Positions 44,287 to 57,340 are shown, numbered from the stretch's first letter. The stretch is 64,000 nt of DNA from Paraphaeosphaeria minitans (GCA_015832175.1 WJXW01000006.1:2046001-2110000); one strand, 5' to 3'. Numbers and translations are program-made. Notes: generated by a model not told the origin, from the letters alone.

Positions 44287-47200
44287 CTACAAATACTGAC
44301 TCGCCTGCGTCTGTGCAATCCCTGCACCTCCTTGCGCGGCACTCCCTCTTCCACGCGTAGAATCCCAATACTGCGTCTGCTCCTGCGTCCCGGCCTGCGT
44401 CAACCCCGTATAGTACATCCCCCCACTCCCGCCTCCATTTCCACTCTCCCTCCTATACTCCACCTCCGCTTCCTCCTGACTCTGCCGCTGCAGCTTTTGC
44501 ATCTCGTCGATATCCCTAATGATTGTGTTAAAAGCCTCGCCCACGTGGTGCACAACTTTATTGCGGTTCCACTCGCGGCGGTCCTCCCAGATGGTTTCCA
44601 TTAGGGAGGCGTTGATCTGCTCAAGCTGTTCGAGCGAACATCCCGAAGACGACGAGACGAGGAGGTCGTGTAGGTTCGCGAGCTGTTGTTCGTCGAGGAG
44701 AAGCTGTGGGTGGGGCTCTTCGTCGTGCTCGTTGAGAATGGCGGTGATGGCGGAGGGGCCGCGCGGGACGGCGGGCGCGGGCATATCGTGGTGAGAATGG
44801 GAGGAGGCTTGGGAGGGTGGGGCTTGGCTGCTGGCGTCTTCGGAGGGAAATTCTGAAGGGAAAAAGGATTTAGCAGGAGCCGGGCAGAGGGGAAGAGATG
44901 AAATGTACGAATTTGACAAACCTTGCGTGTCAGGAAGTTGCGAGCCACCGGGCTGGGGCGCCATTTCAGAGAAGTCTGGCGCACCAGCCGGACCAGTGCC
45001 GTTGGTGCTCTGGGTATTGTATTGCGTGCTAAAGCGTGCGCCTGAGGACCGGTCCGACGTCTTCTTCCCAGAAGTCGTCGTTGATGCACTGTTGTGATAG
45101 TCGTGGGGATTTGAGTGCGCCGCGATGAAGGTGCGGGCAGGCATCTGGGATTTCTGAGTTTGGGTACCCATTCCGCTCGGCGTCTGGAACTCGTGGTGGC
45201 GCGTATGCGCATCGAGATCCTGGCTGTCAGTCGTATGCGTGTCCTCGTCCGTCCGCGAAGGTACAGTGAATCCATTATGTTCCCCGCTCGTCCCGTTCGT
45301 GAGCGGGGCAGCCGGCAGGTACGGACGCACGGGAGTGACAGGAGGTGCGACATTGAACGGTGGCAACGGTTCTCCCAGTACGATAGGCCCAGGTGTTTCC
45401 GCGGTGGTGGCTGACTGCTGCGGTGGCACAGGAGCAATCAGGGCGACTTCCTTGCCAGCGGCAAGATCTCTGTCACGCTTCTCTTTCGCCTTCTTCTCCC
45501 GCTCAAGCTCTCGCAAATAGACGGCCTCGCACTCTGCTGCCAAGGCGGGATTGGATTGTACAATCCCTTCAATGTCTACCTCGACGTTTGTAACCATCTC
45601 GTTTGCCTTCACCGTTCGCTGTTGGTTCGCCGGGTTCCCAGAAGCCCTGGAGGCCTCTTCATAAGTCCTGGAGTCCTTGGCCAGCGTTCGAATATCGAAG
45701 AGGAAGTCCCGTGGTCGCTTATAGTATCCATTCGACAGCCTCTGTTCGATGTTTTTGATATCGAGATTGTAATACTTGTTGCCGCTTTCGATATGGAGTA
45801 GTACATCTACACCTTTCTTGTCTTTTGAGAACGCCCATGCCCTGGTCTGCTCCTGCTGCTGCTGCTGGCCAGGAGGAAGGTCGGTCGAGATGTGGTTAGG
45901 TTCGGCCTCTGTCAATAGGTACGAGTACCACGACTCCTCCAAGACCGGGGTGACGAACGACCGGTACGACTTCTTTAACTGATCCATGATGGGTTGAATG
46001 GAGATTTTGAGCTTGTTCAATGTCATGCGGTCCTGTTTGCGCTGCGCTTTCTCTCGAGCTGCTATCTCGCGGGGATCAAGAACTGGTTCAACAACCGGCG
46101 CATGAGGCAACTCCGGAAGGATCCGCTTCTTGCGATTATCTGGATCTGGGAAGTCTGTTGGTGACATGCGTATATAGTCAGACACTTCGGTGAAGAACTC
46201 GCGCCGCGCGTCTTTTTCTGGTCGCTTCAGGTCGTAGACGTTCCTGCTCGTAAACGGGAAAAGGTCTTTCATCATCCTGGGGTTCAAACGATCATTCTCG
46301 TTCTCTTGCTCCAGGACGCCCAAGAGGAGCACAGGCTCATTTGCTTGAATATCCCTGAGCATCATATGGAACATCCGCAAGGCAGCTTCCGGAAGCGACT
46401 CGTACCACATGTCTACGGCCGGAATGTAGATGACGCTAGGTTTATGGCGTTTTGCCTCGTTGAATAGCTGGATGATTGCCTGCTCAGGTGGGCGCGTCGA
46501 ATCTTCATAAATGGTAGGCAGATCAAAAGACTGTACGTGGAGGCCTTCGATCTTGCTGAGCAGCGCGGCACTAAGGTAGCGTTGTCCCATGCCTTCGAGA
46601 CCCTTGATAAGCAGGCGTGGACGGAACATTCGATTGTTCGTGAAGCTGCGCATGAGCATCTCTTTTTCGAAGCCTTTCTCTTCGTCGCGATCATCATATT
46701 GCGCTTCTTCGAGTGCAGTGAGCTTCTTCCTCCGGGGGATGAGCTGATCAAGCCTTTCTTGCAGTTCCTTAAGTGGCTTGCGCAAAAGTGGCTCGACACC
46801 CTTCGGCAGTGGCGCTGCCTTCGATGTTGCTGTGCGCTGCGAGGAGGGCACAATCTTGTTCACGGAAATCATGAAATCCTTGGCTAGAACCTTGATGCTC
46901 TTTGGGTCGATGAGCAGCTTTTTCTCAGAAGTGTAGATCTGGGGGTAAGTGCCCTGAACAGCGTTCAAAGCAGCTTCGGTGCACAGAGCACGGAGATCGG
47001 CACCGCCATAGCCCTTCGTCAACTCTGCCAGCTGGTCCTTTATCTCGGGCTTCAATTCTGGCTTCCACCCTTTCGTGTGAATGTCAATGATGGCGCGCCG
47101 ACCAGCAGCGTCGGGCAGAGGAAAGTAGAACTCGCGGTCGAAACGACCAGGTCGCCGCAGAGCAGGATCGACCGAATCAGGCCTGTTGGTCGCACCGATA

Positions 47201-49463
47201 ACAATAACTTGCCCACGGCCGTCCATTCCATCCATGAGTGCCAAAAGTGTCGCAACAATAGAGGCGTGAATTTGTTCCTGCTTGCTCGAACGTACAGGGG
47301 CTAGACCGTCTATCTCATCGAAGAAGATGATACTCGGTTGGTTCTTGCGCGCTTCTTCGAAAAGAAGACGGAGTTGTCGCTCTGCTTCACCGACCCACTT
47401 GCTGAGTGCATCCGCACCCTTGCGCATGTAGAAGCTGACCTTCTGACCAGACCCGCTGAGAGTGGACGAGAGCGCACGAGCAAGAAGTGTTTTACCGGTT
47501 CCAGGAGGGCCATGGAACAGGACGCCCCGAGGCGGCGTCATGTTCTTTTCCTTGAACACTTCAGGGTAAAGTAATGGGAGCTGCACCATCTCCTTGAGCT
47601 TGTTGATGTGATCTCCCAGCCCACCGACTTCGTCGAAGGTAACGTTCGGATCAACACCAAGAGGGTCGGCGTCTGCAAGAGCCTTCTTGTCCTTGACTTT
47701 GCCTAGGTTCGCAGGCCCGCCACCTGCTCCTCCTTGCTGCGCATCGGCGTTGTGCGTCTGGGGGAAGCCGAAGCCAGGTGGTGCAGCTGTGGTCGGGGTC
47801 ATTCCAACTGCGCCGCCCAATGATGGCCTAGGCATCTTCTGCACTTCTTCATCGCTGCTGTCCGAATCAGCACCGCCCGTTGCACCGGCTTCGAGACCAC
47901 CTCCAAATGGACCTTGGTTGCTGAAGAGACTCCGATACTTGGCGCCGCCACCTCCACCTCGAGAACGAGTCTTGTCAGCTGCCGATGCGCCACCCTCTTC
48001 ATCATCGAATGCAGCATTGAGCTCTGGACGGACAATGCGATAGTCGACCTGATTTCGGGCACGGTTGCGTCGCTGGGGTTTGTCGTAAGCAAGGTCGCTG
48101 TCTGGGAGATTCCTGTTGAGGCGGCGTCTTTTGTTGCCGCCCAACTCATGTATCTCTTCTGCAATCTCGTCGGGGTCAGGCGATCCTTCACCGGATGAGT
48201 TGGATTGTCGACGGCTTCTAGTTCGCTTCTTCCGAAGACGTCCAGACCTCCTGCCTGAGCCGGAAGCGCTGCCTTCCGAAGTCGACCGCCGACCTTGGGG
48301 CTGTTCGTCCTCAGACATCTCTTCATCCTCCTTGTCCTCTTCTGGGGCAGGTTCGAAATCGCTACTCTCGTCCGCGCCTCGCTTGGACTTTGCTGCGGAC
48401 TATGTACTGTTAGCTTTGGAGCATTGATTATAATAGGAAACAAAAACAAACTCACTCTCAGGTTTCTGGCGCCACCGTGGGTCACGGGACCTTCTTCATC
48501 CGAATCTTCGGCCGCAAGTGGGTCATGCTGGGACTCTTGAATCACGCCGACTTGCATTTCGTCGTCGTCATCGTCATCGTCGTCGTCGTCATCCTCGCCC
48601 TCGGCATCGTCTTTGTCAGCCTGAGCGTCTTGTTCTGGCGAACCTTGATGGCTCGCCTGTACTTGTGTCTCGGTATTCTCAACCAACAGGTCGTCGAGCG
48701 GGGCCTCACTGTCGTCATGGTGCACTATCGAGTCTTCCTGCGAAGCCTCCATGATGGCGCTGGCCCGGGGTGCCTTGGCGCCTCGCGTCGCTCGTGTGGT
48801 AGGCATAGGCTTGGGGCTGCGCGTACCTTGGCGGACTACGCTGGCGTGTCTGCCAGAGTCGGACAGAGCTACAATGGGCTCTTCGACGTCGTGCGACAGG
48901 CGGCTACTACGCCGCGTGCCGAGCAGGTTGGGTGTCTCACCGCGCACGTTATTGATGGGCTTGCTGCCTTGGCGGGTGCGCAGACTTCTGCCGGATGGCA
49001 TCTTGGAGTCGAGGTCGCGCGCTGCGTGCTCGCCAATCTGAAGCTTGACTACGAGTGAGGGGTGCTCGATGCTCTGATGGGCCTTGTTGCGGCGGCGGGG
49101 CGCGGGGCTGTTGCTCTCCGAGGGTGTGTCCTGAATCTCGTCTTCTTCGCTCTCCTCGTACTTTATCTGCTTCTTGGTAGCGCGCCGCACGCTGCGGCCC
49201 GTGTTGGGGTTGATTTCAACTTCTTCGGAAGATGAGCGATCGGTGAAAGCGTCGTCGGACACGATGGCGTCGTCGTCGTCGACGTCAGAGCCCGTGTATC
49301 CGCGGCGCGGGCGTTTGCTGGCTTTCTTGCGCGGTGCGCCCGACGTGTGTCGCTTCTTGCGGCGCTGTGGTGAAGGGCGAGCCGAGGCGTCCCAGTCTTC
49401 GTCTTCGGGATCCGACGCGTTCGGATCGAAGTGCTCGAGCTTTCGCTTGGACCGGCTCGACAT
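44287..49463 (-). CDS. YTA7: Bromodomain AAA ATPase (Yta7/Abo1/ATAD2 family)
   Basis: Chromatin-associated hexameric ATPase that handles histone H3-H4 and influences nucleosome density. Exons 49463..48456 and 48399..44287, 56-bp intron (GTGAGT...ACATAG), phase 0; up to 1706 residues. N-terminal ~580 residues are acidic/basic disordered (an 11-residue Asp run). First AAA domain intact: Walker A FHGPPGTGKTLLARALS (~632-648), Walker B SIIFFDEIDGLAPVRSS, second region of homology GATNRPDSVDPALRRPGRFD. The second AAA is degenerate: the P-loop is replaced by IKGLEGMGQRYLSAAL, as is usual in this family. Bromodomain near LNKLKISIQPIMDQLKKSYR. A 69-bp stretch near 44854-44922 (GTTTGT donor, GCTAAAT branch, TTCAG acceptor) is in frame and may be a further intron; removing it gives 1683 residues. 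Confidence 0.9.
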
Positions 49464-50922
49464 GGAGATCGATGCGGTGAAGCTGCGTGCACGACTGCCG
49501 GGCTCTAGCAGTGGCAGCGCATCAGAAGGGCAACGATGACGCGCGAACACAAGCTGCACGCGGATGCGCTGAGGGAAACTGCACGCGGGGGCACGACCGT
49601 CAGAAAAACACCACAAAAGAGCCGAAATGCGCTCGGGGACGAATGAAGGTGAAGTGGGGATCGGATGATGGGGTGAATGCTCTTTGTGATGAGGGAAGTC
49701 GCAATTGGGCGCTTGGACCCACAGCCGGGTGCCTGTCTACAACGAATTTCGATCCACGAAACGCACCTCGACAACGCCAACAACGACAACGCGCATTTCC
49801 GGGGGTTTCCTGCACGCAAAAGGCATTTTGAATGGCAGAAATCGTATTGTCGACTGCTACCTGTCTGATCCGGGGCCTTTTCGGGAATCTCGCGGATGAG
49901 CCGAACGCACTATTCAAGGACATAGAAATGGACATGCGGTCTATAACCATGCTGCCGGCAACGGTACCTGCAGGCGGCTCAAAAGCTTGTGCTGTTAACC
50001 ATCTCCAGGTTTGTGGGGTTGCACGTGGTCCGCACGTGCCAAGACGCTGGGACAGCATTTCATCCACGACGGTTGCCCCTCCTCCCGACCCATCTCGGCG
50101 AACGATGGTCCACGCGTTTTCTCCGCATTTTTTGTTTCTCCCCCTGCCTGGAGGATGCTGGTTATTGCCTGCTTGTCTGCATCCAGTGAGCCGGATGATT
50201 TGAAGCGGGGCTTATGCAGGGCTCACAGCATGACACACTTGTTTTCCAGCTGCGAATCCTTCTACCCCATCAGTGATGTATTATGCTAGGCTGCGTGGCG
50301 CCTGGGCAGGTGCGGTGTTTGGGCAGATCCCTGGTTTCCTGGTTTCGTACATGTCGAGATAGGCACCAAGTTAAGCGACGTTGGTGTTGCAGTGGGCCGC
50401 CGGATCATGTTGCATGGGCGCAACGCACAACAGACAAGCACACAGGCTTGCAGCATCGGGTGGTTTCATGAGCCCAACATCTAGTCCTATAGTATGTTCC
50501 ATTTTCTTGTGATTCGCATTGAAGATGATTGCGGTTTCTCAGCCACAGTGTGGGGTTCCCCTAATTGCCCGTCCTCTCAGCATCCTGGGCCCTGCGTGAA
50601 TCATGTACACTTGCAGCCGAGATGATACTTTCAAGCGAAACATACTGCTGGTGGGATTGAATAATGAGCTCGTGAGGAAATTGATGTTTGTACATTGCTA
50701 GCTACGGTGTAAGTCTTACAGACCATGGTCGGCCCCATTCCAAGTCCTTTGGCCCTCATGCACACTGTGCACAGTCCCGCTACTCCGCCTTAGTCTTACC
50801 GACCTCGATATCATACACAGTTCCACAAAGGACAGATACTATGCAAACAGGTAGTCGCGAATTATCTAAGCAGTCGTCTGTTTGATATTGGCACAGTGAA
50901 GCAAAGGTCAACAGTCGACCGG
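49464..50922. other. Intergenic, no gene seen
   Basis: 1.46 kb from the YTA7 promoter to the 3' end of the mitochondrial membrane-protein gene. Several short ORFs overlap each other in all frames without coding character. Confidence 0.5.
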
Positions 50923-51837
50923 CTAGTCCACGGGCAGGATGCGATCAACAGCTGTTCAGCAAGTCAGTCGGTCGTCACTCAAGATCACACCAGTGATAGT
51001 CAACGAACCTGCTCCCTGCTCGAGGAGATACCCCTCGCAGTCAATCTTCCACTTGACACCATCAACCTCGATATGTATGATTCCAAATTGCAGCACCGCA
51101 AACTTGAACCTCAAGAAGAAGCTCGTCCACTTCTGCTCTACCCAACGTGCCATGATTTCCCATGTCTTTGCGAAAATATTGTAGTCCTCCAAGCCATCCC
51201 TGATGTTCTGGCGTCTTGCTCGCTCTGCCTCAATCATTTCCTCCAGCATCGGCCTGGTCTTCTCGCTGATGGTAGCATTGAAGATATCGGTGTCAATCAC
51301 TTCGTCCTTCGACCAAGGCTCTTTCCTGCCTGTGAGCCGCAGCTGCAGGCGACCACCCTTATATCCAGGAACCAACTCGAGCGTCGCAAGCCGTCGTACG
51401 GGGCGTTGGTAGAGGTGGATGCCAATAGCGCTGAATGCTATGCCTATGACGACGTACGTGGGTGCGACGAAGAAGCTTAGGCCTGGTGGGAGTGCGGAAA
51501 CCCAGTAGAAGTTGTATAAGCCTATACCGCTCGTGATGGTAGCCCATGAATATACTCGGGCAAGATATTTCTGCCGCGGGGGTTCTTTGTAAAGGAGGAC
51601 GGGCTCCCGCGTTTGGTGGACCGACCGGAGGACGGGATCGTGTTGCATGTATGCCCACGTTGAAGTGCGAGGGGGCGCGGCATATCGATGTATTATCGAC
51701 GCAGAGAACTGTCGAGTGAGATGGTGCGCCCGATTGGCCTGCAACCGGGCATTGAGGAGGGTCAATCGGACGGTAGAGGGGAGGCGAAACGTCTGCGGAT
51801 GGAGCAAGCTGGTCACGCCCCGAGAATAGGCGGCCAT
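50923..51837 (-). CDS. Conserved fungal mitochondrial membrane protein (TMEM223/TMEM70-like layout)
   Basis: Exons 51837..51009 and 50951..50923; 858 nt, 285 residues; 57-bp intron (GTTCGT donor, TGAACAG acceptor), phase exact. The last exon codes only AVDRILPVD and fits the usual end of this protein in ascomycetes, as I recall it; without splicing the ORF would end in unrelated residues. N terminus basic, Ser/Arg-rich and free of acidic residues for ~45 residues (LPSTVRLTLLNARLQANRA), a good mitochondrial presequence. Two membrane segments flank a short loop: YSWATITSGIGLYNFYWVSA and FFVAPTYVVIGIAFSAIGIH. The soluble C-terminal part reads KTWEIMARWVEQKWTSFFL. Architecture resembles the TMEM70/TMEM186/TMEM223 group of inner-membrane assembly factors (inference). 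Divergent from PDX1. Confidence 0.7.
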
Positions 51838-52105
51838 ACTGGCAGCGATCAGATCGGGACTCAGTTTGGCGATCTTAATTGATCAGCCTGAAATATGCGC
51901 CTGGGATATCCAGGACAATCAGCTACCACAGTACCTGCAGCTGGTGTATGTCTTGGAGCTCTATGTGAAATGTGAAGCCGCTGTTTTCGGACCGACCGCG
52001 CGACGGGTCTGTGCTCTCAACAACTCCGACATTCTTCAACAGCCCTACGCTCGCGGCTCCTTCACATCCTTTCCCGCAATTGCAAATCCGCGTCAGCTGT
52101 GCTCC
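51838..52105. promoter_or_regulatory. Divergent promoter, mitochondrial membrane protein / PDX1
   Basis: 268 bp separates the two start codons. Both products appear mitochondrial, so joint control is plausible. No TATA box near either end. Confidence 0.45.
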
Positions 52106-53568
52106 ATGGCATCGATAGCTGCGGCATGTAGGTTGTCCGCGCGCGCTGCGTCCCAGCAGCTCCGGAGCCATGGCACTCGCAGAGGTACGAAGTCGCCGAT
52201 CGGGTCATTAGTAACAGACTGACAACGAGCACCCAGCATTCCACAAGGGACAGACGTCGCTCGCCGCGCAGAATTTCAACATGCCCGCGCTCTCGCCGAC
52301 CATGACTGAAGGCAATATCGCGAAGTGGAAGATCAAGGAAGGTACGACCGCTAACTCGACCGCACCTACCCGCGAGAATGGGATGGCAAGGGCAACGGCT
52401 GACAAGTGCAGGCGAATCTTTCGTCGCCGGAGACGTTCTACTTGAGATCGAGACAGACAAGGCACAGATGGATGTGGAGGCTCAGGACGATGGTGTTTTG
52501 GCGAAGATTCTGGTATGCTGCACTGATGGGAATGGATGCTGGCAGGTGGCTAAGGCTGACACGGAGTAGATTGGCGATGGTTCAAAGGCAGTTCAAGTTG
52601 GCGCTCGGATAGCAGTCACCGCAGATGCAGGCGACGACGTCAGCTCGCTCGAGCTTCCCGCAGAGGATAGCAAGCCCTCTGCGCCCGAGGCTCCCAAGGA
52701 GGAAGCCAAATCAGGATCAGCACCAGCTCCTAAAAAGGAGGCTTCTGCCCCGGCGCCTAAGTCTAGCTCTTCAGGCGCTTCGCAGGCCTCGGCTGGCAAA
52801 GCTCAGAAGCAGACCTACCCGCTATACCCTTCCGTGCAGCACTTGCTGAAGGAGAACGGACTGCCGAAAGAGGAGGCAGACAAGATCCCCACGTCCGGTC
52901 CGAACGGAAGGCTGTTGAAGGGCGACGTGCTGGCGTATCTCGGAAAGATCAGCGAGTCTGCTGGATCCGAGGTCGCCGCACGGTTGAAGGCGCTCTCCCA
53001 CCTGGACCTGTCCAACATCAAGGTCATGGCACAGCGCCCGAAGGCTGCAGCAGCCCCCGAGCCCGAAGTCATTGAAGAGTTGGATGTGGAGATTGCGCTG
53101 CCGATCTCGCTCAAGGCCGTCACTGAGGTTCAACAGCGCGTGCAGACGTCCATCGGCGTATTCCTGCCCCTCTCAACTTTCATCGCTCGCGCCGCTGAGC
53201 TTGCGAACGAGCACCTCCCTCGCTCCCAGGTAGCCAAGCCCTCCGCCGACGATCTCTTCAACGCGGTGCTTGGTCTCGACAAGGCTGCTGCGAAGTACTC
53301 TCGCGGCAACTTTGTACCTGAAGTCACTGCACTGCCTCCGACCACGTCGAGCCCCAGGAGATCGGCTAAGAAGCCGGACGTTTTGGACTTCCTCGCCGGA
53401 AAGAAAATAGCGGCGCCGAAGGCAGCTGTCGGTGGAGCGGCGCCGGTCGCCGGCCCGTTGAATGTGTTCAGCGTAAGCGTGCCCAAGGGCGACGAGCGAC
53501 GAGCACGCGTCTTCCTGGAGCGCGTCAAGAGCGTCCTGGAGGCCGAGCCGGGACGTCTGGTTGTCTAA
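52106..53568 (+). CDS. PDX1: Pyruvate dehydrogenase complex protein X (E3-binding protein)
   Basis: Structural subunit that tethers dihydrolipoamide dehydrogenase (E3) to the E2 core in the mitochondrial matrix. Exons 52106-52184, 52237-52341, 52412-52512, 52570-53568; 1284 nt, 427 residues; introns 52, 70 and 57 bp; phases agree. N-terminal presequence ([20 protein letters not shown]). Lipoyl domain: [20 protein letters not shown] through [17 protein letters not shown], lipoyl Lys78. A Pro/Ala/Lys hinge follows, then a peripheral-subunit-binding domain [20 protein letters not shown] with [16 protein letters not shown]. The C-terminal part is a shortened relative of the E2 acyltransferase domain; the HxxxDG catalytic motif is absent, which is what separates protein X from E2. 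Its lipoyl group depends on enzymes such as LIP2 at the left of the window. Confidence 0.9.
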
Positions 53569-54772
53569 ATACCCTGTCGCCGGTCCTGTAATTTGCTTGT
53601 ACAAAGATAGTATATTGGCACGTTGTAGATGGCGCTTGAAACAAGATTTTATTGTTTAACCGTCTCGGAAGCATGTCGTGATGTATACCTGGATTGGGTT
53701 CCGAATCCATATGCATTGCGGCCCTCTCTAGCATCTCTTCTACCTGCCACAGAACGGATGATGCTGCTGTGAAAGACCTAAGAAACCAAAGCTTGCTTTC
53801 AGAAGCGTAACATTGATGAACAAACCGACTTGGGATGCATGGGCTGTCCAGACTCGTAGCTGTGCAACTGTGCGCGCAATCGCAACTTGGTCTGTCCAGG
53901 CGTCTCCCAGCCGCGACTGCTTGGGTCTGCGGGTCGGATCGCCCTTTTCAAGCCTTCCCGTATTTCCTTGGGCTGGCGAACCGTTCAAGAAACATGGAGC
54001 CTCGATGCGACACCCAAAAAAACAGTGGATCGCTGACAGCATAGCATGCAACCGCAAATAAACCGGCTACGCGTGCTACGAATCCTCATCACTAGCGTTG
54101 GTCGGCCAGCTATATGCACGCTGGCAGCCAAGATCCACTTGGTTACTACATGGCGATGCCGTCCGGCCCAGGAACCCGATGGTAGGTAAGTGTTCAGCAG
54201 CAAAGGCAGAGCAGTGGCCGCGGTATCTGCGAGTGCTCTGCTGAGCGGCGTGAATTGCGACATCGGAAGAGGTGTACGAGTACATGGCTGCTCTCGAGTC
54301 TCTCGCCCGGTCTTCGGCCGTCGCAGGACTTGGCTCGGGCGAGCTCCTGTCACCTGATGTGATGTTCTCCCCACGCCAAAAGGGCCCTGCAGCTGATCGA
54401 TTGGCGGTGAGTGTGTTTGGTAATGCGCATAGCTACCTGTCTACCTATCCCCGGGAAGAACAAATCTACCTCGGATTTTCTGCCTACTCGCGGTGCGCCT
54501 CACTTCGCTTCAACGAGTCCAGCACGGCTGCGCCTTTCTCCAAGTTCCCCGTGCCTTCCCTTCCCTTCCCCAGGACTTCTCCGAATTGCGCTAGCTTAAT
54601 CGATAGCTGGCATAAAATTGTCGTCTGTGCACGCAAGCTTCACGACTTGCTGCTGCCCGAGTCATCCATCATTCCCTCCCTCTTCCTCTGCCCTTGAGAC
54701 TATCAATCCCGCCCGGCGTCTCTCATTAACACCAATTGCTACCTGTACACCTGCACCAACGCCGACTTCGCC
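53569..54772. other. Intergenic, no gene seen
   Basis: 1.2 kb. The ORF at 54272-54697 lies in the probable leader of the carrier gene and has no family resemblance. A CT-rich tract (54530-54720) precedes the carrier start. Confidence 0.5.
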
Positions 54773-57081
54773 ATGGCGACGGTCACCGAACAGGTCGGAG
54801 AGGTCCTGCTGGGAACCACCGATGCGCCTCAATTGTCTGCCATCATGCGCCAGACCTTCTTCCGACACGCCAAAAAGGACGACAAGGACGAATACGTCCT
54901 GGAAGAGAAGGACTTCATCGACGCAGTCGCCCCCGAGAGCGAGGATTACGTGATTATACCCTCAGCAACGTGTCGACTGCATTGGAGCTGACCACGCCCG
55001 ACTTGCAGCACAAGATCAAGCGATACCAGTACGGCATCTTGTTCTACGTCGCAGACCGCGACCAGAAGGGCAAGGTGACTCTCCAGGACTGGGCCGTCTT
55101 CCAGAACCTGCTCGCGAAACCAGACGCCGAATACGAAGTCATCTTCCGCTTCTTCGACCGCGACCGCTCCGGCTACATTGACTTTGAGGGGTTCTACGAA
55201 ACATGGAAGGCACACAAGGGCGAGGACAGCCTGCCGTTCAACTGGAGCGGAGACTGGGCGACGCTGTACATTGGCTCCAAGAACAAGCGGCACATCATGA
55301 CGTATCCGCAATTCGCGCAGATGCTTCGCGGTTTGCAGGGCGAGCGCGTGCGACAGGCCTTTGTGCATTTCGACCGCAACAAGGATGGATTCATCGAGCC
55401 TGAAGAGTTTCAGCGCATCATCCGCGAGACGGCGGCTCACAAGCTGTCCGATTACCTCCTCGACAACCTCCCCACCTTGTGCAACATTGCGACCGGCAGC
55501 AAGATCTCGTATGCCAACGTGCGCGCCTTCCAGAACATGATCCAGCAGATGGACATGGTCGAGCTGATCATCCGGAATGCAACGACCAAGAGCGCCGACG
55601 GCAAGATTACCCGCACGGATTTCCTCAACGAAGCCTCCAGAATCAGTCGCTTCAACCTATACACGCCAATGGAGGCCGACATTCTCTTTCACTTTGCCGG
55701 TCTGGACGAGCCGTCAGGGCGGCTAGGCCTACGGGACTTTGCTCGTGTCCTGGACCCTTCCTGGCACACGGCATACACCCTCGGAGCCGACGCCATCTCG
55801 GATGCGGGCCAGAAAGCTTTCGCTGGCTCCAAGTCCTTCCTGCACGATGTGCTGGAGTCGGCACATCACTTTGCGCTGGGTTCGCTTGCAGGAGCGTTCG
55901 GTGCATTCATGGTATACCCGATCGATCTCGTGAAGACGCGCATGCAGAACCAGAGAAGTTCGGGAGTCGGGCAGGTTCTCTACAAGAACTCTTTGGACTG
56001 TGCGAAGAAGGTGATCAAAAACGAGGGTTTCAAGGGCTTGTACTCGGGGGTGCTGCCCCAGCTGGTGGGTGTTGCACCTGAGAAGGCCATCAAGCTGACG
56101 GTGAACGACCTGGTGCGCGGCAAGTTCGCAGACAAGTCCACGGGCAACATATGGTGGGGGTGGGAACTTGTAGCAGGTGGTTCAGCAGGTGCCTGCCAAG
56201 TGGTACTGTAGCCCTGCCTTGGCGGTGCAGAAGGGATGCTAACGGGACGGCTGCAGGTCTTCACCAACCCTCTCGAAATTGTCAAGATTAGATTGCAGGT
56301 GCAGGGCGAGCTCGCAAAGTCTGCAGACGTACCGAGGCGATCAGCCATGTGGATCGTGCGCAACCTGGGTCTCGTTGGCTTGTACAAGGGTGCCAGCGCG
56401 TGCTTGCTCCGCGACGGTGAGCTCGTTGGACCGGGGGATGAAGGCGGAGGCTGACGACCCGACAGTGCCCTTCTCGGCCATCTACTTCCCCACGTACAGC
56501 CATCTGAAGAGGGACTTTTTCGGCGAGAGCCCGCAAAAGTCGCTCGGGGTGCTGCAAATGCTCACGGCAGGTGCCATTGCGGGCATGCCTGCGGCGTACC
56601 TGACGACGCCGTGCGACGTGATCAAGACCAGACTGCAGGTGGAGGCGCGAAAGGGCGAGGCGACGTACACGGGCCTCCGGCACGCGGCGACGACCATCTA
56701 CCAGCAGGAAGGGTTCAAGGCGTTTTTCAAGGGGGGACCGGCCCGCATCATGCGATCGTCTCCCCAGTTCGGCTTCACGCTCGCCGGGTACGAGCTTCTG
56801 CAACGGTACGTTGGACGAGCCAGGGCGGGAGTGGACGACGGCTGACATGTACTGGTAGAACGTTCCCCTTGCCGGGTTCGCAGACAAGCGAAGGACCCAG
56901 CGGCCACGTCGAGCCTGGGGTCGGGCTTGCAGAGGCAAAGGCTCCGCTGCCGTACCTGCGCAGTCGCAACGCGCTCAAGGTGATTCTCGACCTGGACGAG
57001 AACTTTGGACGGCCCCGGCTGCCCAAGGGGGCCAAGTTTCCAGGCATGGCCGGATTCGGGGGCAAGGCGCAAGAATCGTGA
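54773..57081 (+). CDS. AGC1: Calcium-binding mitochondrial aspartate/glutamate carrier
   Basis: Inner-membrane exchanger of aspartate for glutamate plus H+, part of the malate-aspartate shuttle. Exons 54773-54949, 55009-56202, 56257-56416, 56466-56805, 56859-57081; 2094 nt, 697 residues; introns 49-59 bp; phases agree. The first intron is needed because the downstream frame is open through it but off register. N-terminal EF-hand half: [15 protein letters not shown] (~107-121) and [15 protein letters not shown] (~179-193), with weaker hands between. Three carrier repeats carry the P-x-D/E-x-x-K/R signature: [44 protein letters not shown]-like matrix motifs such as [12 protein letters not shown] and [12 protein letters not shown] follow. 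The C-terminal extension ends GGKAQES. Length and layout match the citrin/aralar type rather than simple carriers. Confidence 0.92.
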
Positions 57082-57259
57082 TTGTCTGCACGGGCGGTGA
57101 GGGGTGCAGGCGAGGGGTAAAATGGCATTGGACGGTTTTTTCCGTCGAGCAGTCTTGGGTTGGCTGTAGCGTTGTGCATGGGCCCATGGTTTTGTCGTTG
57201 GGATTGAATTCATCAGCCGCGCATGGGTGGGGGTCGGATGGAAGCGCATGGTCTAGAGG

Positions 57260-57340
57260 GGTGGTGGTGGTGGTGGTGGTGGTGGTGGAGATGGAGATGG
57301 AGATGGAGATGGAGATGGAGATGGAGATGGAGATGGTGTT
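57260..57340. repeat. (GGT)n followed by (GGAGAT)n microsatellites
   Basis: About nine GGT units run directly into about eight perfect GGAGAT hexamers, then degenerate GATGGC/GATGGT words to ~57450. The hexamer phase can be derived from GGT by simple substitution, as in replication slippage. Confidence 0.9.

Noticed and set aside
54272..54697. 141-codon ORF before the aspartate/glutamate carrier
   Set aside because: Lies in CT-rich leader sequence and shows no domain.
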